From NCBI GenBank assembly GCA_028870665.1, contig JAGWPB010000009.1, positions 1 through 56,051 of the forward strand: a DNA stretch of 56,051 nt. Reading direction: 5' to 3'. Under the pieces are notes generated by a model. The model did no database searches. It saw only the letters and a list, made by a program, of their open reading frames with translations, and was not told the origin of the DNA. Numbering within the stretch: position 1 is the first letter of the stretch; every line of letters starts with the position of its first letter. Of this stretch, positions 16,389-26,100 are shown piece after piece. Origin of the DNA: Lysobacteraceae bacterium. GTDB taxonomy: Bacteria; Pseudomonadota; Gammaproteobacteria; Xanthomonadales; Rhodanobacteraceae. Position numbers and translations under genes: made by a program.

Positions 16389-17240
16389 TCAGTACAGGCG
16401 CGTCGGGTGGTGCGCGCGCCACCAGGCCTCGGCGGCGCGCTGTGCCGTGGCCAGCTGCAGCGGGCTCATCGTCGCGCCCAGCGCGGCCATGGCCTGGCCG
16501 GTGCAGAGCGCGCCCGCGCCTTGGGGGCGCGATGCCGCCTTGGCCAGCGCGTCCCAGGTGTAGGCGGCGACGGCGTTGCGCGCGATGCCGTGACCGCCCC
16601 CATACAGCACGCCGAGCGCGCGTTGCGCGGGCACGAATCCCTGCCCGGCGGCGCGCAGGTACCAGCTCAATGCGCGTGCCGGGTCCGCCGGCACGCCACG
16701 ACCGAACTCGAAGGTCACGCCGAGATTGAATTGCGCCGGCGCGAAGGCGCGGGCGGCGGCGGCAAACCAGCCTTCGGCGCGGCCGTAGCTCTGCGGCACG
16801 CCGCGTCCCTGCGCGTACATCACGCCAAGATCGTTCTCGGCGTCGACATCATCCTGCAGCGCGGCCCGGTCGAACCACTGCACGGCCCGGGCGTCGTCCT
16901 GCTTCACGCCCCGGCCCTGGACATGCATCACGCCGAGCAGGTGCTGGGCAGCGGGATTCCCGCGCTCGGCGTGCAGCCGGATCCAGCGCACGCTGGCCCA
17001 GCTTGCCGCGTGCCCGAACAGCTGCATCACGCCGTGACCGACGCCATACAGGTCGAGCAGCGTCTGGGTGTCGGACGGGCCGTGCACGGGCGTCGGACGG
17101 GCCGGCGCGAAGGTCATCGCGTAGGCCGGCCGGGTGGCGGCCGGGCACGCCGGCGTGGCCGCGTGCGCCGCGATCGGCAGCAGCATGCTGGCGAGGATGG
17201 CCGGCGGAGCGAGCCGGAGCGGGTGACGGAGCGGATGCAT
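16389..17240 (-). CDS. Exported Sel1-repeat protein
   Basis: The 283-residue product starts with a signal peptide (PPAILASMLLPIAAHA, cleavage near residue 28). It then has four Sel1-like repeats of about 36 residues, recognisable by the phrases LGVMHVQGRGV, LGVMYAQGRGV, LGVTFEFGRGV and LGVLYGGGHGI. Sel1 repeats are alpha-solenoid protein-binding scaffolds, and periplasmic members often organise cell-wall or stress complexes. A C-terminal helical domain (about 220-283) is not recognised. The gene lies 69 bases after the cyclophilin gene on the same strand, so the two could be cotranscribed and work together in the periplasm. Confidence 0.85.
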   Translation of the reverse strand: MHPLRHPLRLAPPAILASMLLPIAAHAATPACPAATRPAYAMTFAPARPTPVHGPSDTQTLLDLYGVGHGVMQLFGHAASWASVRWIRLHAERGNPAAQHLLGVMHVQGRGVKQDDARAVQWFDRAALQDDVDAENDLGVMYAQGRGVPQSYGRAEGWFAAAARAFAPAQFNLGVTFEFGRGVPADPARALSWYLRAAGQGFVPAQRALGVLYGGGHGIARNAVAAYTWDALAKAASRPQGAGALCTGQAMAALGATMSPLQLATAQRAAEAWWRAHHPTRLY

Positions 17241-17309
17241 TTCAGGGTTGGCTTGGCGGCAGGGGCGCGACGATACGTTGTCCGCGGGCCGTGCGGAAGG
17301 GCCGTCGGA

Positions 17310-18272
17310 TCAGGGTTTCGGCGCCGGCGCGACGCGTACCGGCAGCGGTACGTTGCAGACGCTGATGCGGCCGGCCGGGCGCACGAACCAGGATTCGCTG
17401 CGGTCACGCCGAGCCGCGATCAGCGCCGCGAAGGTGGCCGTGCCGGTGCGCAGCACTTCCAGCCGCGGGCGTTCGGCGCGCGGCAACTCGCTGGCGAGGC
17501 GCACGCCGAGGATGCGCGTACGGTGCGCGGGATCGCGGTAAAAGCCGAGGTTGCCGCCGCCGCGCGGCAGCGCCGCCAGCAGATGCATCCCCGCGACCAC
17601 GCGGCCGACCACGGTGATGTTGCGGTCGAGCTGGCGCGGCGCCTGGCCGATCACGGCGTAGAGCTCGGCACCGCTGCCGTTGTCGGGTGGATTGTCGCGA
17701 CCCACGCCGACCATGCCGTAGCAGTGCAGCAGCCAGGCGGTGTCTGTGCGCGGGTCGCGGCCGACCGGGAAGCCGTCGGCGAAGCCCACCTGCGGCGCAT
17801 AGACATCGCTATCGGGCAGGCGCGCGAAGTCGAGTCCGACGGCACTGCGCTGGTATTCGTCGGGCAGCGCGGCGCGCGCGTCCGCGGGCAGCGGGCGTGC
17901 CTTCGCCGGGAGGTCCGAATCGGCGTCGCCCCACTGGGTGACGAAGTCGTCCTGCACGCGGTTGATGGTCAGGCCGTCGAAAAAGTGCGCGCGCGCCAGC
18001 GCCTCGATGTTGGCGACATGGCGCGGCGCGAATTGCGCTGCCAGCTCGATCACCACGCGGCCCTGCGGCAAGGTCATCACCAGAGTCTGCGCCGGATCGA
18101 GCGATCGCCAGTCGGACGGCCGCGAGGCGGCCAGCACCTGCTGCATCGTGGCGTGCGGATGGGCGGCCAGGGCCGGTACCGCGCCGGCCTGCGCGGCGAT
18201 CGCAACCAGCGCCAGGCACAGCGCCGGTGTTGCGCGGCGACGCGCGCCGGATCGGAAATGCTGCAAATGCAT
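17310..18272 (-). CDS. Exported cyclophilin-type peptidyl-prolyl isomerase
   Basis: The ATG at 18272 gives 320 residues with a signal peptide ([23 protein letters not shown]). The cyclophilin fold is visible in [50 protein letters not shown], where the usual F-H-R-V-I-x-x-F-x-x-Q-G-G core is varied to [14 protein letters not shown], with the catalytic Arg retained. Later, [10 protein letters not shown] and [27 protein letters not shown] follow. The insert of about 70 residues between these blocks and the long C-terminal extension make it bigger than PpiA. The role is probably proline isomerisation during folding of periplasmic proteins. Substitutions in the core make its catalytic efficiency uncertain. 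Confidence 0.85.
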   Translation of the reverse strand: MHLQHFRSGARRRATPALCLALVAIAAQAGAVPALAAHPHATMQQVLAASRPSDWRSLDPAQTLVMTLPQGRVVIELAAQFAPRHVANIEALARAHFFDGLTINRVQDDFVTQWGDADSDLPAKARPLPADARAALPDEYQRSAVGLDFARLPDSDVYAPQVGFADGFPVGRDPRTDTAWLLHCYGMVGVGRDNPPDNGSGAELYAVIGQAPRQLDRNITVVGRVVAGMHLLAALPRGGGNLGFYRDPAHRTRILGVRLASELPRAERPRLEVLRTGTATFAALIAARRDRSESWFVRPAGRISVCNVPLPVRVAPAPKP

Positions 18273-18437
18273 GCGCGGGCTCCGGGGTGATCGATGCCGC
18301 AGGATAGCGCCGGCACGGTCAAACACCGGAACGCGGCCCCTGTCCCCGGTCTTCCCCGGTACGGCCGGAGTCGGGCGCCGGGTGAATGGGCAGGATCGCG
18401 TCCGCCGCGGACTCGCGGTCGGATGGGCTTTCCGCGC

Positions 18438-21400
18438 TCAGTCGAACGGGCGGATCACGTCTTCGCCCTGCTCCTCGGTGCCGTCGCTGTGGTCGCCGCC
18501 GAGGCGGCGCACGACCACGTAGAAAACCGGAATCATGAAGATGCCGATCAGCGTCGCGCCGAGCATGCCGCCGATCACGCCGGTGCCGATCGCCTGGCGG
18601 CTGTTGGCGCCGGCGCCGCTGGAGATCGCCAGCGGCGACACGCCGAGGATGAACGACAGTGACGTCATCAGGATCGGTCGCAGGCGCAGGCGTGCCGCCT
18701 CCATCGTCGCCGCGATCAGGCCCTTGCCCTCCTTGAGCTGCAGCTCGCGCGCGAACTCGACGATCAGGATCGCGTTCTTGGCCGACAGGCCGATGATCGC
18801 GATCAGTCCGACCTTGAAGTAGATGTCATCCGACAGCCCGCGCAGGTAGGTCAGCGCCAGCGAGCCGAGTACGCCCAGCGGCACCACCAGCAGCACCGCG
18901 ACCGGTATCGACCAGCTCTCGTACAGCGCCGCCAGCGCCAGGAACACCACGATCAGGCTCATGCCGTAGACGATCGGCGCCTGGGCTCCGGAGAGGACCT
19001 CCTGCAGCGACTGCCCGGTCCACTCGTAGCTGATGCCCTTGGGCAGGTCGCGATCGATGATGTTCTGCATCGCCGTCATTGCCTGGCCGGAGCTGACCCC
19101 GGGCGCGGCGTTGCCGACGATCTCGATCGACGGGTAACCGTTGTAGCTGTCGAGCACCGGCGGCCCCATGGACCACTTGGCGGTGGTCACGGTCGACAGC
19201 GGCACCATCGCGCCGCTGCTGCTGCGCACGTAGAAATCCTGCAGGGACTGCGGGCTCATGCGGTAGGGCGCATCGGCTTCGAGCAGCACGCGCAGCACGC
19301 GCCCGCCGTAGTTGAAGTCGTCGGCGTACACCGGCGCCAGCATCAGCTGCAGGGCGCTGTAGACGTCGCTGACCGACAGGCCCATCGACGCCGCCTGCAC
19401 GCGATCGACCTTGAGTTGCAGCTGCGGGGCATCGGCGAGCCCGTTGGGGCGCACGCTGTTGAGCAGCGGGCTCTGCGCGGCCTTCTGCAGCAGGATGTTC
19501 TGCGCGGCGATGAGCTGGTCGCGGCTGAGCCCGGCACGGTTTTCCAGCTCCATGTCGAAGCCGCCGAACTGGCTCAGGCCGCGGATCGCCGGCAGGTTGA
19601 CGACGAAGATCTGCGCGCCCTTGATGCCGTAAACCGCGCCGTTGGCCCATTTCAGGAAGGGGCCGATCTGCTCGCTCGGCTTGCTGCGCTCGCTCCACGG
19701 TTTCAGGCGGATGAAAGCGAGGCCGACATTCTCGCCGGAGCCGATGAAGCTGAAGCCGGCGACGTCAACCATGCCCTCGACGGCGGGGTTTTTCAGGATC
19801 ACGTCCTCCATCTGCGTCAGCACCGCGCTGGTGCGTTGCAGGGTGGCGCCGGGCGGCAGCTGCACGATGGCGAAGGCGTAGCCCTGGTCCTCCTCGGGCA
19901 GGAAGCTGGTCGGCAGCTTCCAGAACAGCACGCCCACGAGCACGAGGATCAGCGCATAGACGAAGCCCCAGCGCGGCGTGTGGCGGATCGCCGAACGCAC
20001 GCGCTCGAGGTAGCGCTGCTGCATGCGTCCGAACCAGCGGTTGAACCAGCCCAGCGCGCGATTCTCGTGATCGATCGGCTTGATCAGGCTGGCGCACAGC
20101 GCCGGGGTGAAGCTCAGTGCCATCAGCGCCGAGATGCCCATCGAGATGGCGATGGTCAGCGAGAACTGCCGGTAGATCGCGCCGACGCTGCCCGACAGCA
20201 GCGCCGCCGGGATGAACACCGCCGCCAGCACCAGGGTGATGGCGATGATCGCGCCGGTGATCTGCTGCATCGCGATGATGGTGGCCTCGCGCGGGGCGAG
20301 ACCTTCCTCGGTGATGTGGCGTTCGACGTTTTCCACCACCACGATGGCGTCGTCCACCACCAGGCCGATCGCCAGCACCATGCCGAACAGGGTCAGGATG
20401 TTGATCGAGAAGCCGGCGATGTAGAGACCCGCGAAGGTGCCCAGCAGCGCCACCGGCACCACCAGGGTCGGGATCAGCGTGGCGCGCAGGTTCTGCAGAA
20501 ACAGGTACATCACCAGGAACACCAGCACGATCGCCTCGAACAGGGTCTTGACCACCTCGTCGATGGAGATGCTGACGAAGGTCGTGCTGTCGTAGGGCGA
20601 GAACCAGGTGATGCCCGAGGGCAGCGTCGACACGATCTGGTCCATCTTCGCGCGCACCGCGGCGGCGACCGTGAGCGCGTTGGCGCCGGGCAGCAGCTGC
20701 AGGCCGAGGCCGGCCATCGGCTGACGGTTGTAGCGTGCCGCGAAGGCGTAGTTGTACGGCGCCAGCTCGACACGGGCGACGTCGCCGAGGTGCACCGTGG
20801 TGCCGTTGCTGTCGGTGCGCAGGATGATGTCGGCGAACTGCTGCGGCGTGGTGAAGCGGCTCTCGCCGTTGACCGTCGCGGTGATCGCCTGGCCGGCCGG
20901 CGAGGGTGCGGCGCCGATCGCGCCGGCGGCGGTCTGGACGTTCTGCGCGCGCACTGCGGCGAGCACGTCCGTGGCCGACAGCCCGTAGCCCTGCAGCTTG
21001 CGCGGATCGAGCCAGATGCGCATCGCGTATTCGGAACCGAACTGGTTGGCGCTGCCGATGCCGGGGATGCGCAGGATCGGATCGAGCACCTGCGCCGACA
21101 GCATGTTGTTCAGCGCGTAGGCGTCGATCTGCGGATTGCTCGAGCGCAGCGCGACGACCATCAGGAAGCCGGCGTTGGCCTTGTTGACCGACACGCCGTT
21201 GGCGATGACTTCGGCCGGCAGTCGCGGCTCGGCGACGGCGACGCGGTTTTGCACCTGTACCGCGGCGATGTCGAGGTTGGTGCCGTTCTGGAACGTCACC
21301 GTGATGTTCGATCCGCCGTTGGAGCTCGACGACGAGCTGAAGTAGAGCAGGCCGTCGAGCCCGGTCAGTTGCTGCTCGATCACCGAGGTCACGGTGTCCT

Positions 21401-21572
21401 CGACCACCTGGGCGCTGGCGCCCGGGTAGCTGGTGCTGATCACCACGCTGGGCGGCGCGATCTCGGGATAGGCCTCGACCGGCAGGCGGAAGATCGCGGC
21501 GATGCCCGACAGCATGATCAGGATCGCGATCACCCACGCGAAGATCGGGCGGTCAATGAAGAAACGCGGCAT
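18438..21572 (-). CDS. RND multidrug efflux permease (HAE1, AcrB/MexB family)
   Basis: The 1044-residue inner-membrane transporter begins [18 protein letters not shown], the standard HAE1 start. It shows the proton-relay aspartates D407 and D408 in [14 protein letters not shown], the large periplasmic loops after TM1 and TM7, and the closing [17 protein letters not shown] and [28 protein letters not shown] segments. As a trimer it would export hydrophobic or amphiphilic drugs with the adaptor encoded 9 bases upstream. Full length and intact motifs suggest function. No TolC/OprM-type gene follows, so the pump must borrow an outer-membrane channel encoded elsewhere. Confidence 0.96.
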   Translation of the reverse strand: MPRFFIDRPIFAWVIAILIMLSGIAAIFRLPVEAYPEIAPPSVVISTSYPGASAQVVEDTVTSVIEQQLTGLDGLLYFSSSSSSNGGSNITVTFQNGTNLDIAAVQVQNRVAVAEPRLPAEVIANGVSVNKANAGFLMVVALRSSNPQIDAYALNNMLSAQVLDPILRIPGIGSANQFGSEYAMRIWLDPRKLQGYGLSATDVLAAVRAQNVQTAAGAIGAAPSPAGQAITATVNGESRFTTPQQFADIILRTDSNGTTVHLGDVARVELAPYNYAFAARYNRQPMAGLGLQLLPGANALTVAAAVRAKMDQIVSTLPSGITWFSPYDSTTFVSISIDEVVKTLFEAIVLVFLVMYLFLQNLRATLIPTLVVPVALLGTFAGLYIAGFSINILTLFGMVLAIGLVVDDAIVVVENVERHITEEGLAPREATIIAMQQITGAIIAITLVLAAVFIPAALLSGSVGAIYRQFSLTIAISMGISALMALSFTPALCASLIKPIDHENRALGWFNRWFGRMQQRYLERVRSAIRHTPRWGFVYALILVLVGVLFWKLPTSFLPEEDQGYAFAIVQLPPGATLQRTSAVLTQMEDVILKNPAVEGMVDVAGFSFIGSGENVGLAFIRLKPWSERSKPSEQIGPFLKWANGAVYGIKGAQIFVVNLPAIRGLSQFGGFDMELENRAGLSRDQLIAAQNILLQKAAQSPLLNSVRPNGLADAPQLQLKVDRVQAASMGLSVSDVYSALQLMLAPVYADDFNYGGRVLRVLLEADAPYRMSPQSLQDFYVRSSSGAMVPLSTVTTAKWSMGPPVLDSYNGYPSIEIVGNAAPGVSSGQAMTAMQNIIDRDLPKGISYEWTGQSLQEVLSGAQAPIVYGMSLIVVFLALAALYESWSIPVAVLLVVPLGVLGSLALTYLRGLSDDIYFKVGLIAIIGLSAKNAILIVEFARELQLKEGKGLIAATMEAARLRLRPILMTSLSFILGVSPLAISSGAGANSRQAIGTGVIGGMLGATLIGIFMIPVFYVVVRRLGGDHSDGTEEQGEDVIRPFD

Positions 21573-21581
21573 GGCGAGTCC

Positions 21582-22724
21582 TCAGCCCCGGGCCGGCTGG
21601 CCGGCGCCCGGCGTCGCGACGCGCGCGGGGGCGCCGGGCTTGACCTTCTGCACGCCGTCGACGATCACGCGCTGACCGTTGGCCAGGCCGCCGGTGATGA
21701 TCCACGCACTGCCGTGCATGTCGCCGAGTTGCACCGGCTGCTGCTCGACGATGCTGTTGCGATTGAGCACGTACACGAAGGCCCCCTTGGGGTCGCGCAG
21801 CACTGCCGACTGCGGCAGCAGGAACACGTGATCGAGGGTGCCGACGTGCAGTCGCACGGTGACGAACAGCCCCGGCAGCAGGCTGCGCTCGGGATTGGGG
21901 ATCAGCGCGCGCAGCTGCACGGCACCGGTTTGCGGATCCACCGCCATGTCGGAAAAGTCCAGCGTGCCGGAGTGCTTGTAGACGCGACCGTCGGGCAGCA
22001 CCAGCTGGACCTCCGGGATACCTTCGGCGGTCGGCTTGAGCTGGCCTGCCGCCTGCGCGGCGCGCAGCTTCTCGACCTCGGCGTAGGGCTCGCTGAAATT
22101 GGCGTAGATCGGGTCGATGCGCTCGACCGTGGTCATCGGCGTGCCGGCGGTCGCGCTGACCAGCGCGCCGACGGTGACCAGGGCGATGCCGGCACGGCCG
22201 GCGATCGGAGACGTCACCGTGGCATAGGACAGATTCAGCCTTGCCGCCTCGACGTTGGCGGCGGCCTGCCGCACCGCGGCGGCGCTGCTGCGCGCGGTGG
22301 CCTCGGCGTCGTCGTAGGTCTGTCGCGCGATCAGCCCGCGCTGGACCAGGTCGACGTAGCGGCGGGCCGTTTGCGCCGCATTGGCGGCGGTCGCGCGCGC
22401 CTGCGCCAGCGCCGCGCGCTGCGCGTCCAGCGCCGCCTGCAGCGGTGCCGGGTCAATCCGGAACAGCACCTGCCCGGCCTTGACGTCGCTGCCCTCGGTG
22501 TAGTTCAGCTGCAGCACGTTGCCGGTCACGCGCGCGTTGACCTGCGCGGTCAGCGTCGGCGTCAGCCGGCCGACCAGATCGCGCGTCAGCGGCAGATTCA
22601 CGGCATGCGCGGTGACCGCATCCACTTCCGGCGGCGGCGGCGTGAAGCTGGGCGCCTTGCTGCACGCCGCCACCAGCAGGATGCCGGCAGCGAGCAGGAG
22701 CGGGCGCGTGAGGGGGCGGATCAT
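21582..22724 (-). CDS. RND efflux periplasmic adaptor (AcrA/MexA family lipoprotein)
   Basis: The ATG at 22724 gives 380 residues with a lipoprotein signal (LLLAAGILLVAAC, Cys at about 22), matching AcrA/MexA anchoring to the inner membrane. The barrel-sandwich and lipoyl halves (ARVTGNVLQLNYTEGSDVKAGQVLFRIDPAPLQAALD and LSYATVTSPIAGRAGIALVTVGALV) flank an Ala-rich coiled-coil hairpin. The membrane-proximal domain with LPQSAVLRDPKGAFVYVLN follows. It bridges the permease encoded 9 bases downstream to an outer-membrane channel. The open frame continues upstream to 22883, but the lipobox and the promoter position support 22724. Confidence 0.95.
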   Translation of the reverse strand: MIRPLTRPLLLAAGILLVAACSKAPSFTPPPPEVDAVTAHAVNLPLTRDLVGRLTPTLTAQVNARVTGNVLQLNYTEGSDVKAGQVLFRIDPAPLQAALDAQRAALAQARATAANAAQTARRYVDLVQRGLIARQTYDDAEATARSSAAAVRQAAANVEAARLNLSYATVTSPIAGRAGIALVTVGALVSATAGTPMTTVERIDPIYANFSEPYAEVEKLRAAQAAGQLKPTAEGIPEVQLVLPDGRVYKHSGTLDFSDMAVDPQTGAVQLRALIPNPERSLLPGLFVTVRLHVGTLDHVFLLPQSAVLRDPKGAFVYVLNRNSIVEQQPVQLGDMHGSAWIITGGLANGQRVIVDGVQKVKPGAPARVATPGAGQPARG

Positions 22725-23107
22725 GGGGCGGCTCCAGGGGCGAGCAAGGCGGTGGGCGGCGATCGGGCGGGGCATGCGGCGACTTGCGCGCGGGTGACCC
22801 GCGAGGCGTGGGCAGGCCATCGGCGTTGGCCTCGCAAAGCGGGCCGACGCACCGGATGAACTGTTGCCGTCCTTCAAGTACACCGTCGAGTTTAGTTATT
22901 TGTGCGAGCCGCGGTCAAGCGTGACGCGGGCCAACTGGATGCAGTGGCCGTCTGCGCCGTTTTGTGCTTGCGAGCGTCTGCGCGGCATGTCGCGAAGACG
23001 CCTGAACCGTGGCGGAAAGCGGTTGCCCCCGGTTTCACCCGGCGTGGATCAGGGTGCGACCGAAGCGATATGCTTGTGCGATTTCTTCATTCGCAACTGG
23101 ACTCCCC
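22725..23107. other. Divergent intergenic region between efflux operon and glutamate dehydrogenase
   Basis: This 383-base gap separates the minus-strand efflux operon from the plus-strand glutamate dehydrogenase gene. A promoter for the efflux operon is recognisable at 22889-22918. No regulator gene and no convincing small ORF is present. The efflux leader of about 158 bases between its likely start site and the ATG is long enough to contain regulation, but no structure stood out. Confidence 0.6.
22889..22918 (-). promoter_or_regulatory. Sigma-70-type promoter for the RND efflux operon
   Basis: Read on the minus strand, TTGACC (22918-22913) is a near-consensus -35 and TAAACT (22894-22889) a 4-of-6 -10 with an 18-base spacer, so transcription would start near 22882. 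The A/T-rich patch CAAATAACTAAACT stands out in GC-rich DNA. The sequence AAACTCGACGGTGTA overlapping the -10 and start could be an operator for a TetR-type repressor encoded elsewhere, but its dyad symmetry is weak. Confidence 0.5.
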
Positions 23108-26100
23108 ATGCCATCGAACCACGCGCTCCAGGCAGCCACACCGACTTCGCGGTTGATTGAAGAGGTCATCGCCCGCCTGCCCGGAACCCGCAGCGCCGAG
23201 GCGCATGTGCTGGTGCCGGCCCTGCTGGCACGCGCGCCAGCCGAAGAGCTGGCACTGCGCGATGCCGCCGACTGGGCCGCGTTGACGCTGGATCTGCTCG
23301 ACTTCCTGCGCGTGCGCCGCAGCGGTCATGCCGTGGTGCGCGTCTTCGATCCCGTCCGCGCCAGGCATGGCTGGGAGAGCCCGTACACGGTGGTGCAGAT
23401 CATCACCGACGACATGCCGTTCCTGGTCGATTCGGTCGGGATGGCGCTGCAGGCGGCCGGGCTGGAGATCCATGCCCTGCTGCACCCGGTGCTGGCGTGC
23501 CGGCGCGATGCCGGCGGGAATCTGCTGGCGCTGCGTGACGGCACGCCCGAGTCGCTGACCCATGTCGAGATGGATCGACTGACCGATGCCGCCGAGATCG
23601 CGCGCGTGACCAAGGCGCTCGAGAACGCGCTCGAGGACGTGCGTCTGGCGGTCAGCGACTGGCCGGCGATCCGGGCGCGCATGCTGACGGTCGCGGACGA
23701 GCTACCCGCGCGCAGCGGGCCGCTGTCGGCGCCGGATCGGGCCGAAGCGCAGGAATTCCTGCGCTGGGTCGCGGACGACCATTTCACCTTTCTCGGCTAT
23801 CGCGAATACGAGGTCGCCGCCAAGGCCGGCGACGAGGTGCTGGATGCGCGGACCGGATCCGGGCTCGGCATCCTGCGCAATCCCGAGCGGCGTCTCACGC
23901 CGCGTTCGCTGAAATCGCTGGTCGCCAACAGCCTGCCGCAGTCGGGCGCGGTGGACGCGATCATCCTGACCAAGACCAACGCCCGCGCGACCGTGCACCG
24001 CCCCGGCTACATGGACTACATCGGCGTGCTGCGCTTCGACGCCGCCGGCAAGCCGACGGCCGAACAGCGCTTCCTCGGACTGTTCACCTCCGGCGCCTAC
24101 ATGCGCCGGCCGCAGGACGTGCCGCTGGTGCGACGGAAGTTCGAGGCGGTGATGGAGCGCTCGGCGCTGCGTCGTGATTCGCATTCCGGCAAGGCGCTGC
24201 GGCACATTCTCGAGACCTTGCCGCGCGACGAGCTGTTCCAGTCCAGCGAGGACGAGTTGTACGCCATCGCCACCGGCATCCTCGAACTGGGCGAGCGCGC
24301 CCGCACGCGGCTGTTCGTGCGCGCCGACCGCTACGGACGGTTCTATTCGTGCCTGGCGTTCATGCCGCGCGAGCGCTTCACCGCCGGCGTGCGCGAAAAG
24401 ATCGAGCAGATGCTGCGCGTGGCGCTCGATGGCGAGCAGGTGGACGCCACGGTACTGCTGGACGAATCGGCGCTGGCGCGCCTGCACGTGGTCGTGCGGC
24501 TGCGCGCCGGCGCCCGCCCGCAGCTGGACACGGACGCGCTCGAGTCGCGCCTGACCGAGCTGGTGCGCAACTGGCAGGATGATCTGCGGGAATGCCTGGT
24601 GCGGCGGTTCGGCGAGGAGCGCGGCCTGCGTCTGGCCGCGCGCTACGGGCGCGCGCTGCCGGCCGGCTACATCGAGGAGGTCACGCCCGAGATCGCCGCC
24701 GCCGACGTCGGGCATCTGGCCGCGCTGGCCGGGCCCGATGATCTGCGCATGTCGCTGTACCGCGCGCCGCGCGGCGGTGGCCTGCGCTTCAAGCTGATTC
24801 ACTACGGCGCGCCGGTCGCGTTGTCACTGGCGCTGCCGCTGCTGGAGAACATGGGCGTGCGCATGCTCGCCGAGCACGTCTACCCGCTGTCGCTGCAGGG
24901 ATCCGAGCTGACCATCCACGACTTCGAGCTGGAAGCGCCGCCGGTGCTGGCCTTCGAGCTCGGCGAGCTGGCCGATGGCTTCGAGCGTGCCTTCGCGGCG
25001 GTCTATCGCGGCCAGGCCGAGAGCGACACCTTCAACCGGCTGGTGCTGACCGCGCGGCTCGACTGGCGCCAGGTCGCGCTGTTGCGCGGCTACTGCAAGT
25101 ATCTGCTGCAGGTCGGCGTGCCGTTCTCGCAGGCGTACATGGAGGAAACCCTCAACCGCTATCCGCTGATCGCCGGCCTGCTGGTCGAGCTGTTCCTGGC
25201 GAAGTTCGATCCACGGCGCGAGGCGCTGCCTGCGGCCGAGCTGGAGGCCGCGCGCGCGCGCCTGACCGCCGAGCTCGACGCGCTGCTGCCGGGTGACGTC
25301 GCGCGCGCGCATCCGCAGCTGGCGGCGGATCTGGTGGATGCGCTGGGCGCGCCGCGCGCCGCGCAGATCGAGGCGGTGATCGCCACCCTCAAGGTGCTGT
25401 TCGACGGGGTCGCCAGCCTCGACGAAGACCGCATCCTGCGCAGCTTCATGGGCGTGATCCGCGCCACCCTGCGCACCGGGTTCTTCCAGACCCGCGACGG
25501 CCGCCTGCGCGATTACATCGCCTGCAAGTTCGATAGCGCGCAGGTACCCGAGCTGCCCAAGCCGCGGCCCTATCGCGAAATCTTCGTCTACAGCCCGCGT
25601 GTCGAGGGCGTGCATCTGCGCTTCGGCCCGGTGGCGCGCGGCGGTCTGCGCTGGTCGGACCGGCGCGAGGATTTCCGTACCGAGGTGCTGGGCCTGGTCA
25701 AGGCGCAGATGGTCAAGAACACGGTGATCGTGCCGGTCGGTTCCAAGGGCGGCTTCTTCGTCAAGCGCCCGCCCGTCGGCGGCGATCGCGAGGCGCAGCT
25801 GGCCGAGGGCATCGCCTGCTATCGCCTGTTCATCAACGGCCTGCTCGATCTCACCGACAACCTCGTCGATGGCCGTGTCGTGCCGCCGGCCGACGTGGTG
25901 CGCCACGACGGCGACGATCCCTATCTGGTGGTCGCCGCCGACAAGGGCACCGCGACGTTTTCCGACATCGCCAACGGCATCGCGCTGGAGCACGGCTACT
26001 GGCTGGGCGATGCCTTCGCTTCGGGCGGCTCGCACGGCTATGACCACAAGGGTATGGCGATCACCGCGCGCGGCGGCTGGGAATCGGTGAAACGCCACTT

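Noticed and set aside
19416..22859. An 1147-codon plus-strand frame opposite the RND operon
   Set aside because: It spans two real genes and their junction, has Asp/Arg/Gln-rich low-complexity composition, and no recognisable fold.
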